Of a DNA stretch of 64,000 nucleotides, positions 31,515-41,690 are shown in pieces. The notes under the pieces are model-generated. The model was not told the DNA's origin and ran no database searches. It saw only the letters and a program-made list of their open reading frames with translations. Source of the DNA: Heloderma charlesbogerti (lineage: Eukaryota; Chordata; Lepidosauria; Squamata; Helodermatidae); assembly GCA_026122225.1 (NCBI GenBank), contig JANEZZ010002240.1, positions 248,001 through 312,000 on the forward strand. The letters are read 5' to 3'. Both the position numbers and the translations under genes were made by a program. How positions within the stretch are numbered: the first letter of the stretch is position 1; each line of letters opens with the position of its first letter.

Positions 31515-31920
31515 TAGGAGCATCCAAGTTGTCAGTTTTGGTTTCACTCATTTTCTCGTTTTTGTCTCTTAAGTTCATTCCATCCAGTTTCCACATCAGT
31601 TTGTAACTTAAAGTCAGTAGAACAAAAATCATACCCATTTTTTTCTGCACATTTTTCCTGATTTACACATTTTTAAAGCAGGTTTCCTTAATATAATGTT
31701 ATGTGTGTCCCCCTGCCTGATATGTATTTTAAGTGCACTTTGCCCTCATATATGCACGTTTGCACACATTTTTTGCTTGGAATTTTTATTTTTTGCACTG
31801 CAAAATTCTGAGAAATGCAAATATCACAGGATAACTGCATTCCCAAATGCATATTGATTCGAGACGTGCAAATTCAGTAGTATTGAAATGTGAACCAAAC
31901 AAAATTCTCCCCTATCCCTA
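31515..31920 (+). mobile_element. AT-rich TAGGGATG-type hAT remnant
   Basis: Ends TAGGAGC and TATCCCTA; flanks CCAGAACG and CTATAACC match at 5/8. The interior (GTTTCACTCATTTTCTCGTT, TGCACATTTTTCCTGATTTA) aligns with 42791-43240. Confidence 0.55.
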
Positions 31921-32163
31921 CTATAACCCTTACAACAGCCCCATGTGACTGGCCAGTATTGTTTACTTATTTATAAAATGAATCTATCACTTTTTAAAGA
32001 AACCCAACAAACTCAACAACATGACTTACAAGAAAAGTCAAATCCAACCACCTATCCAATTAAAAATACATGTAAAAAAGCAGCAGCTGCACAGTCCAGT
32101 GTAGCACCCTCCTATCCAGAACAACCCTCTCAATTCCTAACACTCTTGAATGAAACAATCATC

Positions 32164-32978
32164 TGGATTCAGAGCCAGTGTAGTGTAGTGGTTAAAATGT
32201 TGGACTGGGACTGAGGAGAACTGGGTTCTAGTCCCTTGCTGTTGTTGTTCAGTCGTTCAGTCGTGTCCGACTCTTCATGACCCCATGGGCCATAGCACAC
32301 CAGGCCTTCCTGTCCTGCGCTGTCTCCTGGAGTGTGCTCAAGTTCATATTCATTGCATCAGTGATGCTATCTAGCCATCTCATCCTCTGCCGTCCCCTTC
32401 TCCTTTTGCCTTCAATCTTTCCCAGCATCAGGGTCTTTTCCAGACAGTTTTTTCTTCGCATTAGGTGGCCAAAATATTTGAGCTTCAGCTTCAGCATCTG
32501 TCCTTCCAATGAGCACTCAGGGTTGATTTCCTGTAGGATTGACTGATTTGACCTCCTTGCAGTCCAGGGGACTCATAAGAGTCTTCTCCAGCACCACAGT
32601 TTGAAAGCATCAATTCTTCAGCGCTCAGCCTTCCTTATAGTCCAGCTCTCACAGCCATACATTACTACTGGGAAAACCATAGCTTTGATTAGACGGACCT
32701 TTGTCGGCAAGGTGATGTCTCTGCTTCTTACTACGCTGTCTAGGTTTGCCATAGCTTTCCTCCCAAGGAGCAGGCATCTTTTAATTTCATGGTCCTATTC
32801 GACCACAAAGCTCACTGGATGACTCTGGGCCAGTCACTGACTCTTAACCTAACTTACCTCATCGGGTTGTTGTGAGGATAAAATGGAGAGGAGGAGGACC
32901 ATGTAACCAACCTTGGGTTCCTTGCAAGAGGAAATAAAGCCAGGATAAAAATGTAATAATAATAATAATAATAATACA
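32164..32978 (+). repeat. CORE-SINE-like tRNA SINE split by BovB
   Basis: The head GTGTAGTGTAGTGGTTAAAA and GGTTCTAGTCCC (32171-32236) joins the body at about 32800 (AAGCTCACTGGATGACTCTG, TTGTTGTGAGGATAAAATGG). It ends in (AAT)n at 32951-32975. A reverse copy lies at 51843-52095. Confidence 0.8.
32240..32795 (-). mobile_element. BovB (RTE) LINE, 5'-truncated
   Basis: The reverse-strand copy carries the C-terminal 150 or so codons in broken frames: KLKLKYFGHLMRRKNCLEK, RMRWLDSITDAMNMNL, and upstream RSRDIT-type sequence. Flanks TAGTCCCTT and TGGTCCTATT may be a decayed target duplication. Confidence 0.85.
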
Positions 32979-33026
32979 TTCCAGCCCAGCCTGGGTTTGG
33001 CCAAGAAACAATGAGAGGGATGGGGG

Positions 33027-33168
33027 TATTCAACCCTGCTAATTGTCCTGGATATCTAAGTGGTTTATGACACCACTGATGATGAAGTCTATCTGGACTA
33101 CCTAGCTAGGATGGGTGTGGGAGGCACCATCCACCCATGGTTCCGTTCCTACTTGGAGTGCTGCTTTG
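33027..33168 (+). pseudogene. L2-clade LINE, RT fragment (5' part)
   Basis: The frame reads VYDTTDDEVYLDYLARMGVG and WFRSYLE. These are the RT finger/palm motifs of L2-group ORF2, where the AFDTVDH-type motif carries a catalytic Asp. The continuation lies beyond the CR1 insertion, at 33754. Confidence 0.8.
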
Positions 33169-33753
33169 AGTTTAAGAAGGAGATCGACAAACTGGAATGT
33201 GTCCAGGAGAAGGTGAAAAAGATGGTGAGATACCTGGTGACTAACTCCTATGAGAAAAGGTTGAAGGAGTGGGGTATGTTTAGCCTGAAGAAGAGATGCT
33301 TAAGAGACAATATGATAGCCACCTTCAAATATCTGAAGGGCTGACACATAAGAATATGGAGGGGATTTTCTGTTGCTCCAGGGCAATCTTCCTCAATGTA
33401 ATGCCCTCCGGATGTTTCCGACCACAACTCCCATAACTCCCAACCAGTAAGGCCAATGGACATGGATGATGAGAGCTGTAGTTCAGAGCATCTGGAGGAC
33501 ACCTCATTGGGGAAAGCTGTTCCAGAGGGTAGGAGCCAAACCAGTGGGTTCAAATGGCAAGACAGGGGATTTTGACTAAACATTAAGGAGAATTGCATGT
33601 CAATATGGACTATGCAACAGTGGAACAGATAGCCTCAGAAGGTGGTGTACTCTCCTTTAATTTTAAACAGAGCCTGGATGGCTACCTAGTAGGGATGCTG
33701 CAACAACAAACCTTTGAGGCCCCTTCCAATGCTATGATTCAATGATTCTACCT
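33169..33753 (+). pseudogene. CR1 LINE 3' end inserted in L2, itself split by a MITE
   Basis: It reads VKKMVRYLVTNSYEKRLKEW, FSLKKRCLRDNMIATFKYLK and, after the MITE, an ATG-poor C-terminal region. The tail is GAGGCCCCTTCCAATGCTAT and GATTCAATGATTCTA. Stops and indels disable it. It separates two halves of one L2 RT. Confidence 0.8.
33384..33519. mobile_element. hAT-type foldback MITE (CAGCCTTCC family)
   Basis: CAATCTTCCTCAATG left end and ATTGGGGAAAGCTG right end. Flanks CTCCAGGG and TTCCAGAG match at 6/8. Inserted in the CR1 fragment. Confidence 0.75.
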
Positions 33754-33897
33754 CTCTGCAGCATGTCAATGGGGTTCTGCAGGGGTCTATTTCATCCATT
33801 TTTTCAACATCCACATGGAACTGCTGGGTGAGGTCACCCAGGAATTTGGAGTACACTGATGACAGCTAAGTTTATTTCTCCTTTTCACCAGCTGCCT
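33754..33897 (+). pseudogene. L2-clade LINE, RT fragment (3' part)
   Basis: It resumes the L2 frame after CR1: remains of the GVPQGS motif, FNIHMELLGEVTQEFG, and then a decayed YADD region (ACTGATGACAGCTAAG). The order matches the first half at 33027-33168. Confidence 0.75.
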
Positions 33898-34127
33898 AAA
33901 CATCACATGATTTTATGCTCCAAACACAACAGCTTTTCGGGCTTAGTGATGCTCCTAGGGCTGGACCATCAGATGTGGGTCTGGGGCCCTGCAGCGTAGG
34001 GGACCCCCCAATTGGAGTAGTCAGAGGTGTTCTGGGGAAATTCAGATGCCAGGCATGACAGCCGCTTCACACTACAACATGCCCAAACTCTTCCGTAAGT
34101 TGAAAGGAAGAAATAAAAGAGAGAAAT
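33898..34127. other. No recognisable feature
   Basis: Short unassigned stretch. Confidence 0.4.
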
Positions 34128-34163
34128 AAAGAGAGAGAAAAAGAAAGAAAAGAAAAGAAAGCT
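34128..34163. repeat. (GA)n/(AAAG)n microsatellite
   Basis: Purine-only run AAGAGAGAGAAAAAGAAAGA continuing as AAAGAAAAG. Confidence 0.85.
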
Positions 34164-34291
34164 CTATTGCTGCCTGGTAAGTGCGCGAGAAAGCAGCGAA
34201 GAGAAACCAGGGAGGTGGAAAACCCAGGAGTGCTCAACCCTTGCAGAGCCACTGGGCCAATCATCTTCCCAATGAGAAGGCTGGCCTACCT

Positions 34292-34590
34292 CAGGGGTCC
34301 CCAACCCTTTTGGGTTGTTAGGCACATTTCGAATTTTGAGAGGGTGTCATGGGCACTCTCACAAAATGGCTGCTATGGAGGCTTGCCCAATCATAAAGTG
34401 GCTACCATGGTTGGTTTCAAAACTCTCAGAAGGCAAACTGGTGAGGCTAAAAGAAAAGCAGCTTGCCCAAGAGCCTAAGTACAAGGCAGAGGTGGGGTCT
34501 AAGCCCAAAACACAAAACCAATCTTTTGAACCCAAATAAAGATGGCACTGGAGGGCAGCACTTCACTTTGCAGCCTAGCTGTGTCCCAGT
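34292..34590 (+). mobile_element. hAT (Charlie-like) remnant, left end
   Basis: It starts CAGGGGTCCCCAACCCTTTT, a hallmark vertebrate hAT terminus. It continues with GTGTCATGGGCACTCTCAC and AAAATGGCTGC. I cannot find its right end. Confidence 0.55.
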
Positions 34591-34815
34591 TTTTAAACAA
34601 TCACTTTTTTAAAAAGTTAAGAAATAAAATAAAAATCAGGAGGGGTAGGGTGCCTGATGGTATTTATGAATGGTATTTATGGCCACCGACATCACACTGG
34701 AGACTCCAGGCCTACCTAGTCCAGAACTGGAGGCAGGATTCAAACCCAGCACATCAGAAGATCAAGAAGAGGTATTTTTATGGTTCTGTAGCTGGAGACT
34801 CAAGGAATTGAAGCA

Positions 34816-34860
34816 TGTATGTATGTGTGTGTGTGTGTGTGTGAGAGAGTGGGGTGGGGG
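34816..34860. repeat. (TG)n microsatellite with GGGGT tract
   Basis: About 26 bp of TG repeats and then GA/GGGGTG runs. Confidence 0.9.
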
Positions 34861-34883
34861 TGGGGGGTGCTTTGGCTGTGCAA

Positions 34884-34993
34884 AGTCCCTTCCTCTGAGC
34901 TGTGGCATCTTCTTTTTAGCCTTGAAAATGCAACAGCCAAAGAACAGCAAAAAAATGTTGGCAGGCCTCAGAAGAACCAAGCATGAAATCATC
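34884..34993. repeat. 110-bp repeat, copy 1 of a pair
   Basis: Very similar to 36774-36883. It contains CCCTTCCTCTGAGC, GGCATCTTCTTTTTAGCC and GGCCTCAGAAGAACC. On the minus strand both copies keep an open frame with LLFFGCCIFKAKKKMP. Origin unknown. Confidence 0.75.
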
Positions 34994-35180
34994 AGGCTTC
35001 CAGTAGCTGAGTGCACAGGGAGGACACAGCCTGATTTATGGTTTCCACATTTATTATCAGAACCTTTTAAAGACACTGCTGGAGCCACGTACAGTTTCAA
35101 TTTTAAGTTTCGCCCTAACTTTTAATGTGATAAAGAAGATTGACTTCTACTTGGAAACATCTGCGTTTTCCACCATGGGG

Positions 35181-35185
<5 letters not shown>

Positions 35186-35226
<41 letters not shown>
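35186..35226. repeat. (GA)n microsatellite
   Basis: About 40 bp of uninterrupted GA repeats. Confidence 0.95.
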
Positions 35227-35228
<2 letters not shown>

Positions 35229-35510
35229 GCATACATTCTTCTCAGCTCTTAAGAAAATCTGATAGATTTCTGGTGTGATGTGTTGAGCATTTTATTTGGT
35301 TCAGGACACTGGCAAATTTCATAACAACAGATTATTTGGATAAATTCCTAGTTCTGTCACATAGATACATTCTGTCTTGCTGAACCTCCAAAGCCAGAAT
35401 CCACACATTTCCAATCCCCACCCAACAGCACGGCAACCCCCTAACCCCATATCTAACACAAGATAGTGTGTTACTGGCAATGAATTGGACTAGTCCAAGG
35501 ACAGCACTAA
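35227..35510. other. No recognisable feature
   Basis: Unassigned. Confidence 0.4.
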
Positions 35511-35893
35511 GGGCTTCTTCACAAGGAGCTTTTACCCTGCTATTGAGATTGCTCAATCACAGAAGTTTGTGGGCCCTGGCATCGTGAACTGCCAGGGTGT
35601 CTCGTGCACTAAATGACCCTTATTCCATTTTTAAACAGATCAGAGATAATGAGCTATCAAATTATCGCGCTTGAGTTCCGTTTGAGTTCCCTCCATGAAA
35701 AAGGAAAAGCCACAAGAGGAGGAGCTAGACCAAATGAAACATATGGAAGACTCAGATAAGGGGGAGAAGGAGGGGGAAAGGGGAGGGGGGAAAGGAAGCA
35801 CATGTAAGGGCAGTCCATTGTAACCCTACATTTAAAACGGAAGCAGAAAGCCCCATTTCAAATGTGGGATTTTAGGCTGGTGTAGAGATGCTC
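35511..35893 (+). mobile_element. Putative DNA transposon R3, copy 1
   Basis: The full length aligns with the reverse complement of 54401-54774. The ends GGGCTTCTTCACA and TAGAGATGCTC (GAGCATCTCTA) form a diverged inverted pair. TAA lies on both sides, compatible with a 3-bp duplication, but the second copy does not show it. Interior: ATAATGAGCTATCAAATTA, TAAGGGGGAGAAGGAGG. No coding domain. Confidence 0.55.
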
Positions 35894-36014
35894 TAAGTAT
35901 CTTGAAAAGCTCTTAATGTGCAATCCCAGGCATGTTTTCTCAGATGTAAGTTTTATTAAGTTCAATGGGTCTTACAGGGTTGTATCCAATGTTTATTTTA
36001 TTTCTGTTTATTTA
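35894..36014. repeat. Short dispersed repeat fragment
   Basis: GTGCAATCCCAGGCATG and TAAGTTCAATGGG at 35918-35970, as at 16930, 38485 and 51060. Confidence 0.45.
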
Positions 36015-36650
36015 AAATATTTATAGGCTGCCTTTCAGGGCCAGAGCCCTCCCAACGTGGTGTACAACATTAAAATGAATATAATAAATTTTTAAAAAAT
36101 AATAAGCAGCAAAAGTTCCACAAAACACAAACATCAGCATAAAACAGAACGAGTTGCAGCTGTAACACAGTCTGATAAAAAATAATCAGGGAAAGGCCAG
36201 AGTAAAGAAGTAAGTCTTCAGGGACTTCTTAAAAGCCTGCAATGATGAGGCCTGGTGAACCCCTGATGGCAACTTATTCTAGCGGTGCGGGGCCACTGCA
36301 GAAAAGGCCCTCTCTCAAGTACTCACCCACCTAACTGCCCTTGCAGGTGGGGAAGAGAGAAGGGTCTCTCTTGCTGGTCTTAAAGTGCAGGCAGGCTGAT
36401 AAGCTGAAGGCGGTCCTTGAAGTAATTTCATCCCAAACCATTTAAGGCTTTAATGGTAAAAAACAGAACTTTAAATTGGGCTCAGAAACTCACCGGTAAC
36501 CAGTATAGGAGTTATAGGATCTGATCACCTTGCCCCCACCACTAGTCAATTGACTGCATTCTGCACCAGCTGAAGTTTCTGGACCATTTTCAAAGGCAGC
36601 TCCATGTGCAGTGCGTTACAGTCATCCAGGCTGGATGTCACTACTGCATG
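36015..36650 (-). pseudogene. L2-clade LINE, C-terminal ORF2 and 3' end
   Basis: Reverse orientation. Plus-strand landmarks are AGGCTGCCTTTCAGGGCC (3' UTR), GGGGCCACTGCAGAAAAGGC (a VVAP/AFS block), ACCATTTAAGGCTTTAATGG (a KALNG-like block) and CATTCTGCACCAGCTGAAGT (a KLQLVQNA block). Many stops. The order of blocks matches the plus-strand copy at 50714. Confidence 0.75.
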
Positions 36651-36773
36651 GATAGTGCAGTCCATGGATAGGTCCATTCTCCAGCAGTGCCATCAAAGTA
36701 GCATAAGGCATCAACCACTCGTGGAAACCCAATTTTTATCCTTGCACTAATGTCAAATCCAGTACTCTTGTTC

Positions 36774-36883
36774 CAGTCCCTTCCTCTGAGCCGTGGCATC
36801 TTCTTTTTAGCCTTGAATATGCAACATCCGAAGAAGAGCAAAACAATGCTGGGAGGCCTCAGAAGAACCGAGCATGAAATCAT
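36774..36883. repeat. 110-bp repeat, copy 2 of a pair
   Basis: Second copy of 34884-34993, same orientation, 1.9 kb away. Differences are single bases. It abuts L2-like sequence. Confidence 0.75.
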
Positions 36884-36949
36884 CATCACTGCACAAGGCT
36901 TTGCATTAGCAAGGCACTGCACGATTAATTACAACTTCATTAGCTGAGG

Positions 36950-37012
36950 TGTTGCTTGTGCTAGTTGTTCTGCTAGTGGTTGTGCAACACCAAATTCTTG
37001 TAATTCTTTAGC
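36950..37012. repeat. Decayed TTGTGCAAC foldback
   Basis: GTTGCTTGTGCTAGTTG and GTGGTTGTGCAAC, related to 17905-18067. It lies just before element L. Confidence 0.4.
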
Positions 37013-37033
37013 TAGTGTAATGTTGGATAGAAC

Positions 37034-37821
37034 TAGAGCTGTGTGCAGATGGCCTCTCAAAATTCTCCACTGTATTTGTGGGCACAGAAATGTGGGAGAT
37101 AATTTCACTGAATTTCTCCAGGGGAAGGAGACATTCTCAACCGTTTCTCCCAGCTAGGGCTCCCATTTGGCAGCACTCATAGCACAGCTTCTTTCATTTT
37201 TGGTAAAGGGTTTTGGGGTTATTGGTGCTGCAACAGCATCAACTGTCTTGGCAGGCTGGCCCACATTTTGCATCCACCACAATGCAGTTGTGTGTGTGTG
37301 TGTGTATGTGGAGGGGGTAGTATGGTGTCCAGCTCCAGGAATATGGAGTTAGTGCTTTGCTAAAATCTGTCCTCCAATTTCCAGGAAGTTTTCTTCTCCC
37401 ATGAAAGAGACTTCCATTGTTCTGCCTCATCATTCTCAGGACAGACTGTAATATGTTGAATTTCTTTTGGTGGTGCTTTTGAGCTGACCTAATCACAGCC
37501 AGCCTCCCAGGCTGCCTGCACTTCCTGATCTGAAAAAGCCCTAAGGGAGGAATTAGCTCATGATGCCTTCCACTGGGCTTCAATTGAAGTGTAGGGAGCT
37601 GAGGAGGCTATAGGCTGCCAGAGAGAAGATTGCACAGTGAAGAACAGGACACCTGTGCTCACAGACCTCAGCTACGTCCTAAGAAACCCAAACCCAACCC
37701 TTGAGAATTTCTCCAAAATTTCTTCAATATTGATTTTTTTTTTCCCAAAAGCAATTTCTCTTCTATCAAATTGAAGGAGAATGGTAAAAAAAATGTAGGA
37801 GAAATTTTGGGCACAGCACTA
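37034..37821 (+). mobile_element. Element L: hAT-type family with TAGAGCTGTG ends
   Basis: Ends TAGAGCTGTGTGC and GGGCACAGCACTA. Perfect 8-bp duplication GATAGAAC (37026-37033, 37822-37829). The interior has AATTTCTCC motifs near both ends and a (TG)n run at 37288-37306. Reverse copies at 43876-44905 and 45028-45434 align segment by segment. No transposase seen. Confidence 0.85.
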
Positions 37822-37859
37822 GATAGAACCCACTGTGTTCAGGATTGCAGCCTTAATTT

Positions 37860-38165
37860 ATTTTTGAAAACTTCCCTCATTTAGGTTTTGGATAGTTTAA
37901 ACTATTAATACACACGCCTTTGCTATAGTGGTCCCAGTATGTGAAACTCCCTGCCCAGATAACTTAGATTCATCTTCCTCTTTGCTTGCATTCCACTGGC
38001 ATTTGAAGACTTCTCTTCTTCTGCATGCCTTTGATTTTACTTCACAATGCGTAAATCACAATGCGTAATGTATGTGTTAGTTCTGGATTGCTTGTTTTGT
38101 TTTGTTAGAGCTCTGAGCATCTCCACTGAAGAGGAAATGTGGAATTGTTACCATAAATAGATAAA
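37860..38165 (+). repeat. L2-like LINE 3' end
   Basis: TATGTGAAACTCCCTGCCC (a NSLP-like block), then an AT-rich tail. Diverged. Confidence 0.4.
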
Positions 38166-38199
38166 ATTAACTCAGACCTGATTGTATTCCAGGATCTTG

Positions 38200-38420
38200 A
38201 GGTCCTGTAGATCTCTCCCTCTATTTATCTTTCGCATTTATATCCCACCCTTTCTTCAAGGCACTCACACACACGAGTCCAGCTCTTTTTATTCTCGTAT
38301 CAGTCCTAAGCAGCAGGTCATGCTGACAGTCAGCCAAGGTCATCTGTTATTTATTTATTTTCAAAACTTACATCCTGTCTCCCAGACTATTGAAGGCCAC
38401 TTGCAATGCAGGAAAAAAAC
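38200..38420 (-). repeat. Reverse LINE/SINE tail fragments
   Basis: TTATATCCCACCCTTTCTTC and TTATTTATTTATTTTCAAAA, then CATCCTGTCTCCCAGAC, resemble reverse 3' ends of CORE-SINE or L2 elements. Exact limits unclear. Confidence 0.4.
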
Positions 38421-39079
38421 AAAACAATGCACAATGATAAAAAGAAAGAGCAAATCTGCCAGCACTCAGTAAAAATAACTAAGGCTGCAATCCTATACAT
38501 GTGTAACTGGAAGTAAATCCCACTGAACTCAGAATGTGCTACTTCTCAATAAACATGCACAGCAAGTGGTGGGAGGAAGAAGATCGATCGGGATCTACTG
38601 GTAGATTGCTGGATGCTTTGCAGTAGATCAGCCAGGGTTACTGACTCTGAATTGTTTACAGCAACAAAATATGTTTTTCCCCTTCTAAATTAGACTGTGA
38701 GAATCTAATTTGCAATAACTTGGCTGTAGGTTTGTCATCCCATAAATCCCATAAATGGTGGACATCCCAGTGTCTGGCTGATGGTATACCTTCTGAGCCA
38801 CCAGGTTGCATTGGGCTCCACACATCTCCCAACCACTATTTCGTACCTGGCTCCAGTTGGTGGATCTTAGGGTTCTAGGAAGAGGAGGAGGAGAAGAAGA
38901 AGAAGAAAAAGAAGCAGCAGCAGCAGCAAAGTAGATCCCAGAAGCCTGAAATTTGCCTGTGCCTAATATGCAGGATTGCACTGTCAGACAGAAACAACAG
39001 CAACAAAGCTGTAGCAGCATAAAATCAGCTTAAGAGCAATTATCCTCAAAAGCTCACTGAAATATAACTGTCTTCTTTG
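38421..39079. other. No gene; short repeats only
   Basis: GGCTGCAATCCTATACATG at 38482 belongs to the short dispersed repeat. A purine/CAG-rich run (GAAGAAGAAG, CAGCAGCAGCAG) lies at 38881-38929. The rest is unassigned. Confidence 0.45.
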
Positions 39080-39270
39080 GTTAACCTCCCTTGGGAGGCT
39101 ATTCCAGTTCTTGGGTGCCACAGCAGAAAAGGCCCTGTCCTGGGTACCCAGCTGCTGCATTTTTGAAAGCAGCCCCCCCGCACTACGGCTTTGAAGTAAG
39201 AATGGATTTCTCAGGTAGGCCTGTATCTAGATGCCATGGCTTAGTAGGGTACTTGAACCCAGTTCTCACC
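39080..39270 (-). repeat. L2-clade LINE fragment
   Basis: The plus strand shows CTATTCCAGTTCTTGGGTGC and CAGCAGAAAAGGCCCTGTCC, the same block as in 36290-36320 and 40840-40860. Confidence 0.6.
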
Positions 39271-39318
39271 AGTGTAAGTTCACCACTTTTTCTATGACAT
39301 CGTTTTTGCTCCTGTGAG

Positions 39319-39721
39319 TAGGGATGCTGAAGAAATTCAAGATGGACTAAAATGAGCTTGGATTTCTAAGAATCCAACCTGCGGAATGCACTGTGGAGCG
39401 ACCTCCTCAGGCCGCACAGAGTCCATTGACTTTCAGATTGTTTTTTTACTTTCCTGAAATTTATGCATATTTACTTGTAGAAAAATATGCAAATTCCTGC
39501 TGAGGAAAAGTTGAATGGAATGAGGGACAATACGCTAAATGTTATGTACTAAGGTAAATTATGTAAATTCTTAAGAAACCTCTTATGTAATTTTTTGTGT
39601 ATTTTTCCGCATGGCGGGAAAAAAAATTCACATTTGTCTCTGAGTGGACAATGGAACAAAAGGCACCTGACAATCCGCGAAACACAGACAGAGTGGATGT
39701 TACACAGTCCATACATCCCTA
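39319..39721 (+). mobile_element. TAGGGATG-type hAT remnant
   Basis: Ends TAGGGATG and CATCCCTA; flanks CCTGTGAG and CCTGCAAG match at 6/8. Interior AT-rich with TATGCATATTTACTTGTAG and AAAATATGCAAATTCCTG. No coding. Confidence 0.7.
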
Positions 39722-40061
39722 CCTGCAAGAAAAGGAGAGGAAATACAAAGCCAAGCCAAGCTACTCATAACAGTTAATACAAGGGAACTTAGCATTTAAT
39801 TATATCTGTAAACTGCCTTGGGTGCCATTTTTTTTTTGGTAGAATGGTGAGGTAAAAATCAGATCAAATAAAGAAATGAATAGCACCAAAATAGACTTGA
39901 AATGGGAGCTCTGTTAACAGGATCTCCAGTGGGTTTTAAAAAAAAAATTAGAAGTAGCCACAGGGTGTGTGTGTACGTGTGAGAGGGAGGGAGGGAGGGA
40001 GTGAGTGGCAGGCAGGCAGAGAAATCTAGATAGGAGTTGTATACCTCTTTTGCCTTGTTCA
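39722..40061. other. No gene; low-complexity tract
   Basis: A TG run and GGGA repeats at 39966-40005. The rest is unassigned. Confidence 0.5.
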
Positions 40062-40412
40062 ATGCCACCTTTGGGTTCTGGAGGGCCCTTGGGCAAGACA
40101 CCCTGAATGGGCCCCCTTCCTCATGAGCCTACCTTCTCACCACCATTGTCACCATCTGCTATAGCTCCCCACTCTCTTTTATCATTATTGCTACCACTTT
40201 CTTGCTTGATAGACAGATAGCCAGTGAGCAAGTAGGCATCTACTGTTCCTTCTCAACACCACCATTGTCTGAGCCAGAGTGAGAGGCAGCTGAACCAGCA
40301 GGCTGCAATGATGAAGAGGACAGGCAAAGCCAGGGGGCTCTTATCAGTGAGGCCCTGCTGGTGTGTGGGCCCTCAGCAGATGCCCAACCATGCCTACCTG
40401 TGATGCTGGTCT
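40062..40412 (+). repeat. Unclassified dispersed repeat R2, copy 2
   Basis: Aligns with 29163-29490; see that entry. Shared end ACCATGCCTACCTGTGATGC. Confidence 0.7.
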
Positions 40413-41005
40413 TGTCAATTTCTCAATTTAAATTCCATCCCCCAGAAGCTTCTACTTGCCCTGTGGGTTAAGCATATCCAAATATTTTCCCCTATGAGGC
40501 AAATAGCAGTTTGGGGAAGGGTGATGATAACATATGCATTTATTTTAAAACATGTACACTCCAGCTTTCCTCCTAGGAGCTCAAGGCAGCTAACAACAAC
40601 AATCATAAATGCATCAACAACAAAAATCCTTACAATTTCAAACAAAACCAACTGAACATTTAAACACAAAAACAGAAGCAGTCTAAATGTTTTAAATATT
40701 CAAAAGATGGAGAAAGATTAAAACAGCACATAAAAAATGACATATTAAGCGCCTCCCTAGAAAGGAAGGTCTTCACCAGATTCCAGCCATTAAGTGAGAT
40801 GGGCCTCCCATGGAAGGAAGTTCCAGAGACTGAGTTGCAGACACTGAAAAGGCCCTGTCCCTGGTCCCAATTAAGTGTATCTCTAGAGTTGTTGGGAAAA
40901 ACAAGAAGGCCTCTGGAGATTATCATAAGAGGTGAGAAAAGGCAATCGTTTAGATATGCCAGTGCTAAACCACTCAGAGTTTCAAAGGTCATTATTAGCA
41001 TTTTG

Positions 41006-41206
41006 ATTCAGGAACATAGGAAGCTGCCTTGTACTGAGTCAGACCATTGGCCCATCTAGCCCAGTACTGTCAACACTGACTGGCAGCAGCTCTCCAAGGT
41101 TTCAGGCAGGATTCTTTCCTCACCCTACCTGGAGAAGCTGGGGATCGAGCCTGCAACCTTCAGCATGCAAAGCATGTGCTCTATCACACTGAGCTACAGC
41201 CCCTCA
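41006..41206 (-). mobile_element. tRNA-derived SINE inserted in L2
   Basis: Complete reverse copy from AGGAACATAGGAAGCTGCC (tail) to CACTGAGCTACAGCCCC (A-box head). L2 resumes on the far side. Confidence 0.85.
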
Positions 41207-41592
41207 CCAAATTGGATGTCAGTGCAGCTGTCTGAATAAGGGAGTAACATTTGCCCTGTACATGGCCCCTGTTAACAATTCTGGGCTAATTGAGGTTTCT
41301 GAATACTCTTCAGAGGCAGCCCTATGTAAAGTGCACTGCAATAATCCAAGCATGATGTAACTAAGGTATGCATTGCCCTGGCCAGATCCTCCATTCTCCT
41401 AGAGTGGGCACAGTTGGTGCACCAGCCTTAGTTGGGCAAAAGCACTCCTGGCCACAGCTGAGACTGGGACATCCAAGATCAAGGCCAGGTCCAGAAGAAC
41501 CCCAAACTACGAACCTGCATATTCAGGGGGAGCACTACCCCATCCAACACCATTTGAGCCCCAATTCCCAAGTCAGTTCTACTGATCATGAA

Positions 41593-41624
41593 CCTCTCTC
41601 TCTCTCCCTCTCTCTCTCTCTCTC
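41593..41624. repeat. (CT)n microsatellite
   Basis: CTCTCTCTCTCCCTCTCTCT within the L2 fragment. Confidence 0.9.
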
Positions 41625-41690
41625 GTCTGGATTAATTTTCAATTTGTTATCCTGTATCCAGTCCATTACCATCTCCAGGCAATGTTTAGA

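Larger units (their letters stand above)
40540..41690 (-). pseudogene. L2-clade LINE, RT C-terminus to 3' end, split by a SINE
   Basis: Reverse orientation. From 3' to 5' of the element: 3' UTR (from about 40540), the AAAAGGCCCTGTCC block (40848), then after the SINE a QLVQN-type region. The thumb region follows as TTAGTTGGGCAAAAGCACTC. The minus-strand frame MVMDWIQDNKLKINPDE (41586-41690) matches the L2 motif after YADD. A CT microsatellite (41593-41624) has expanded exactly at the end of that motif. Confidence 0.8.
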
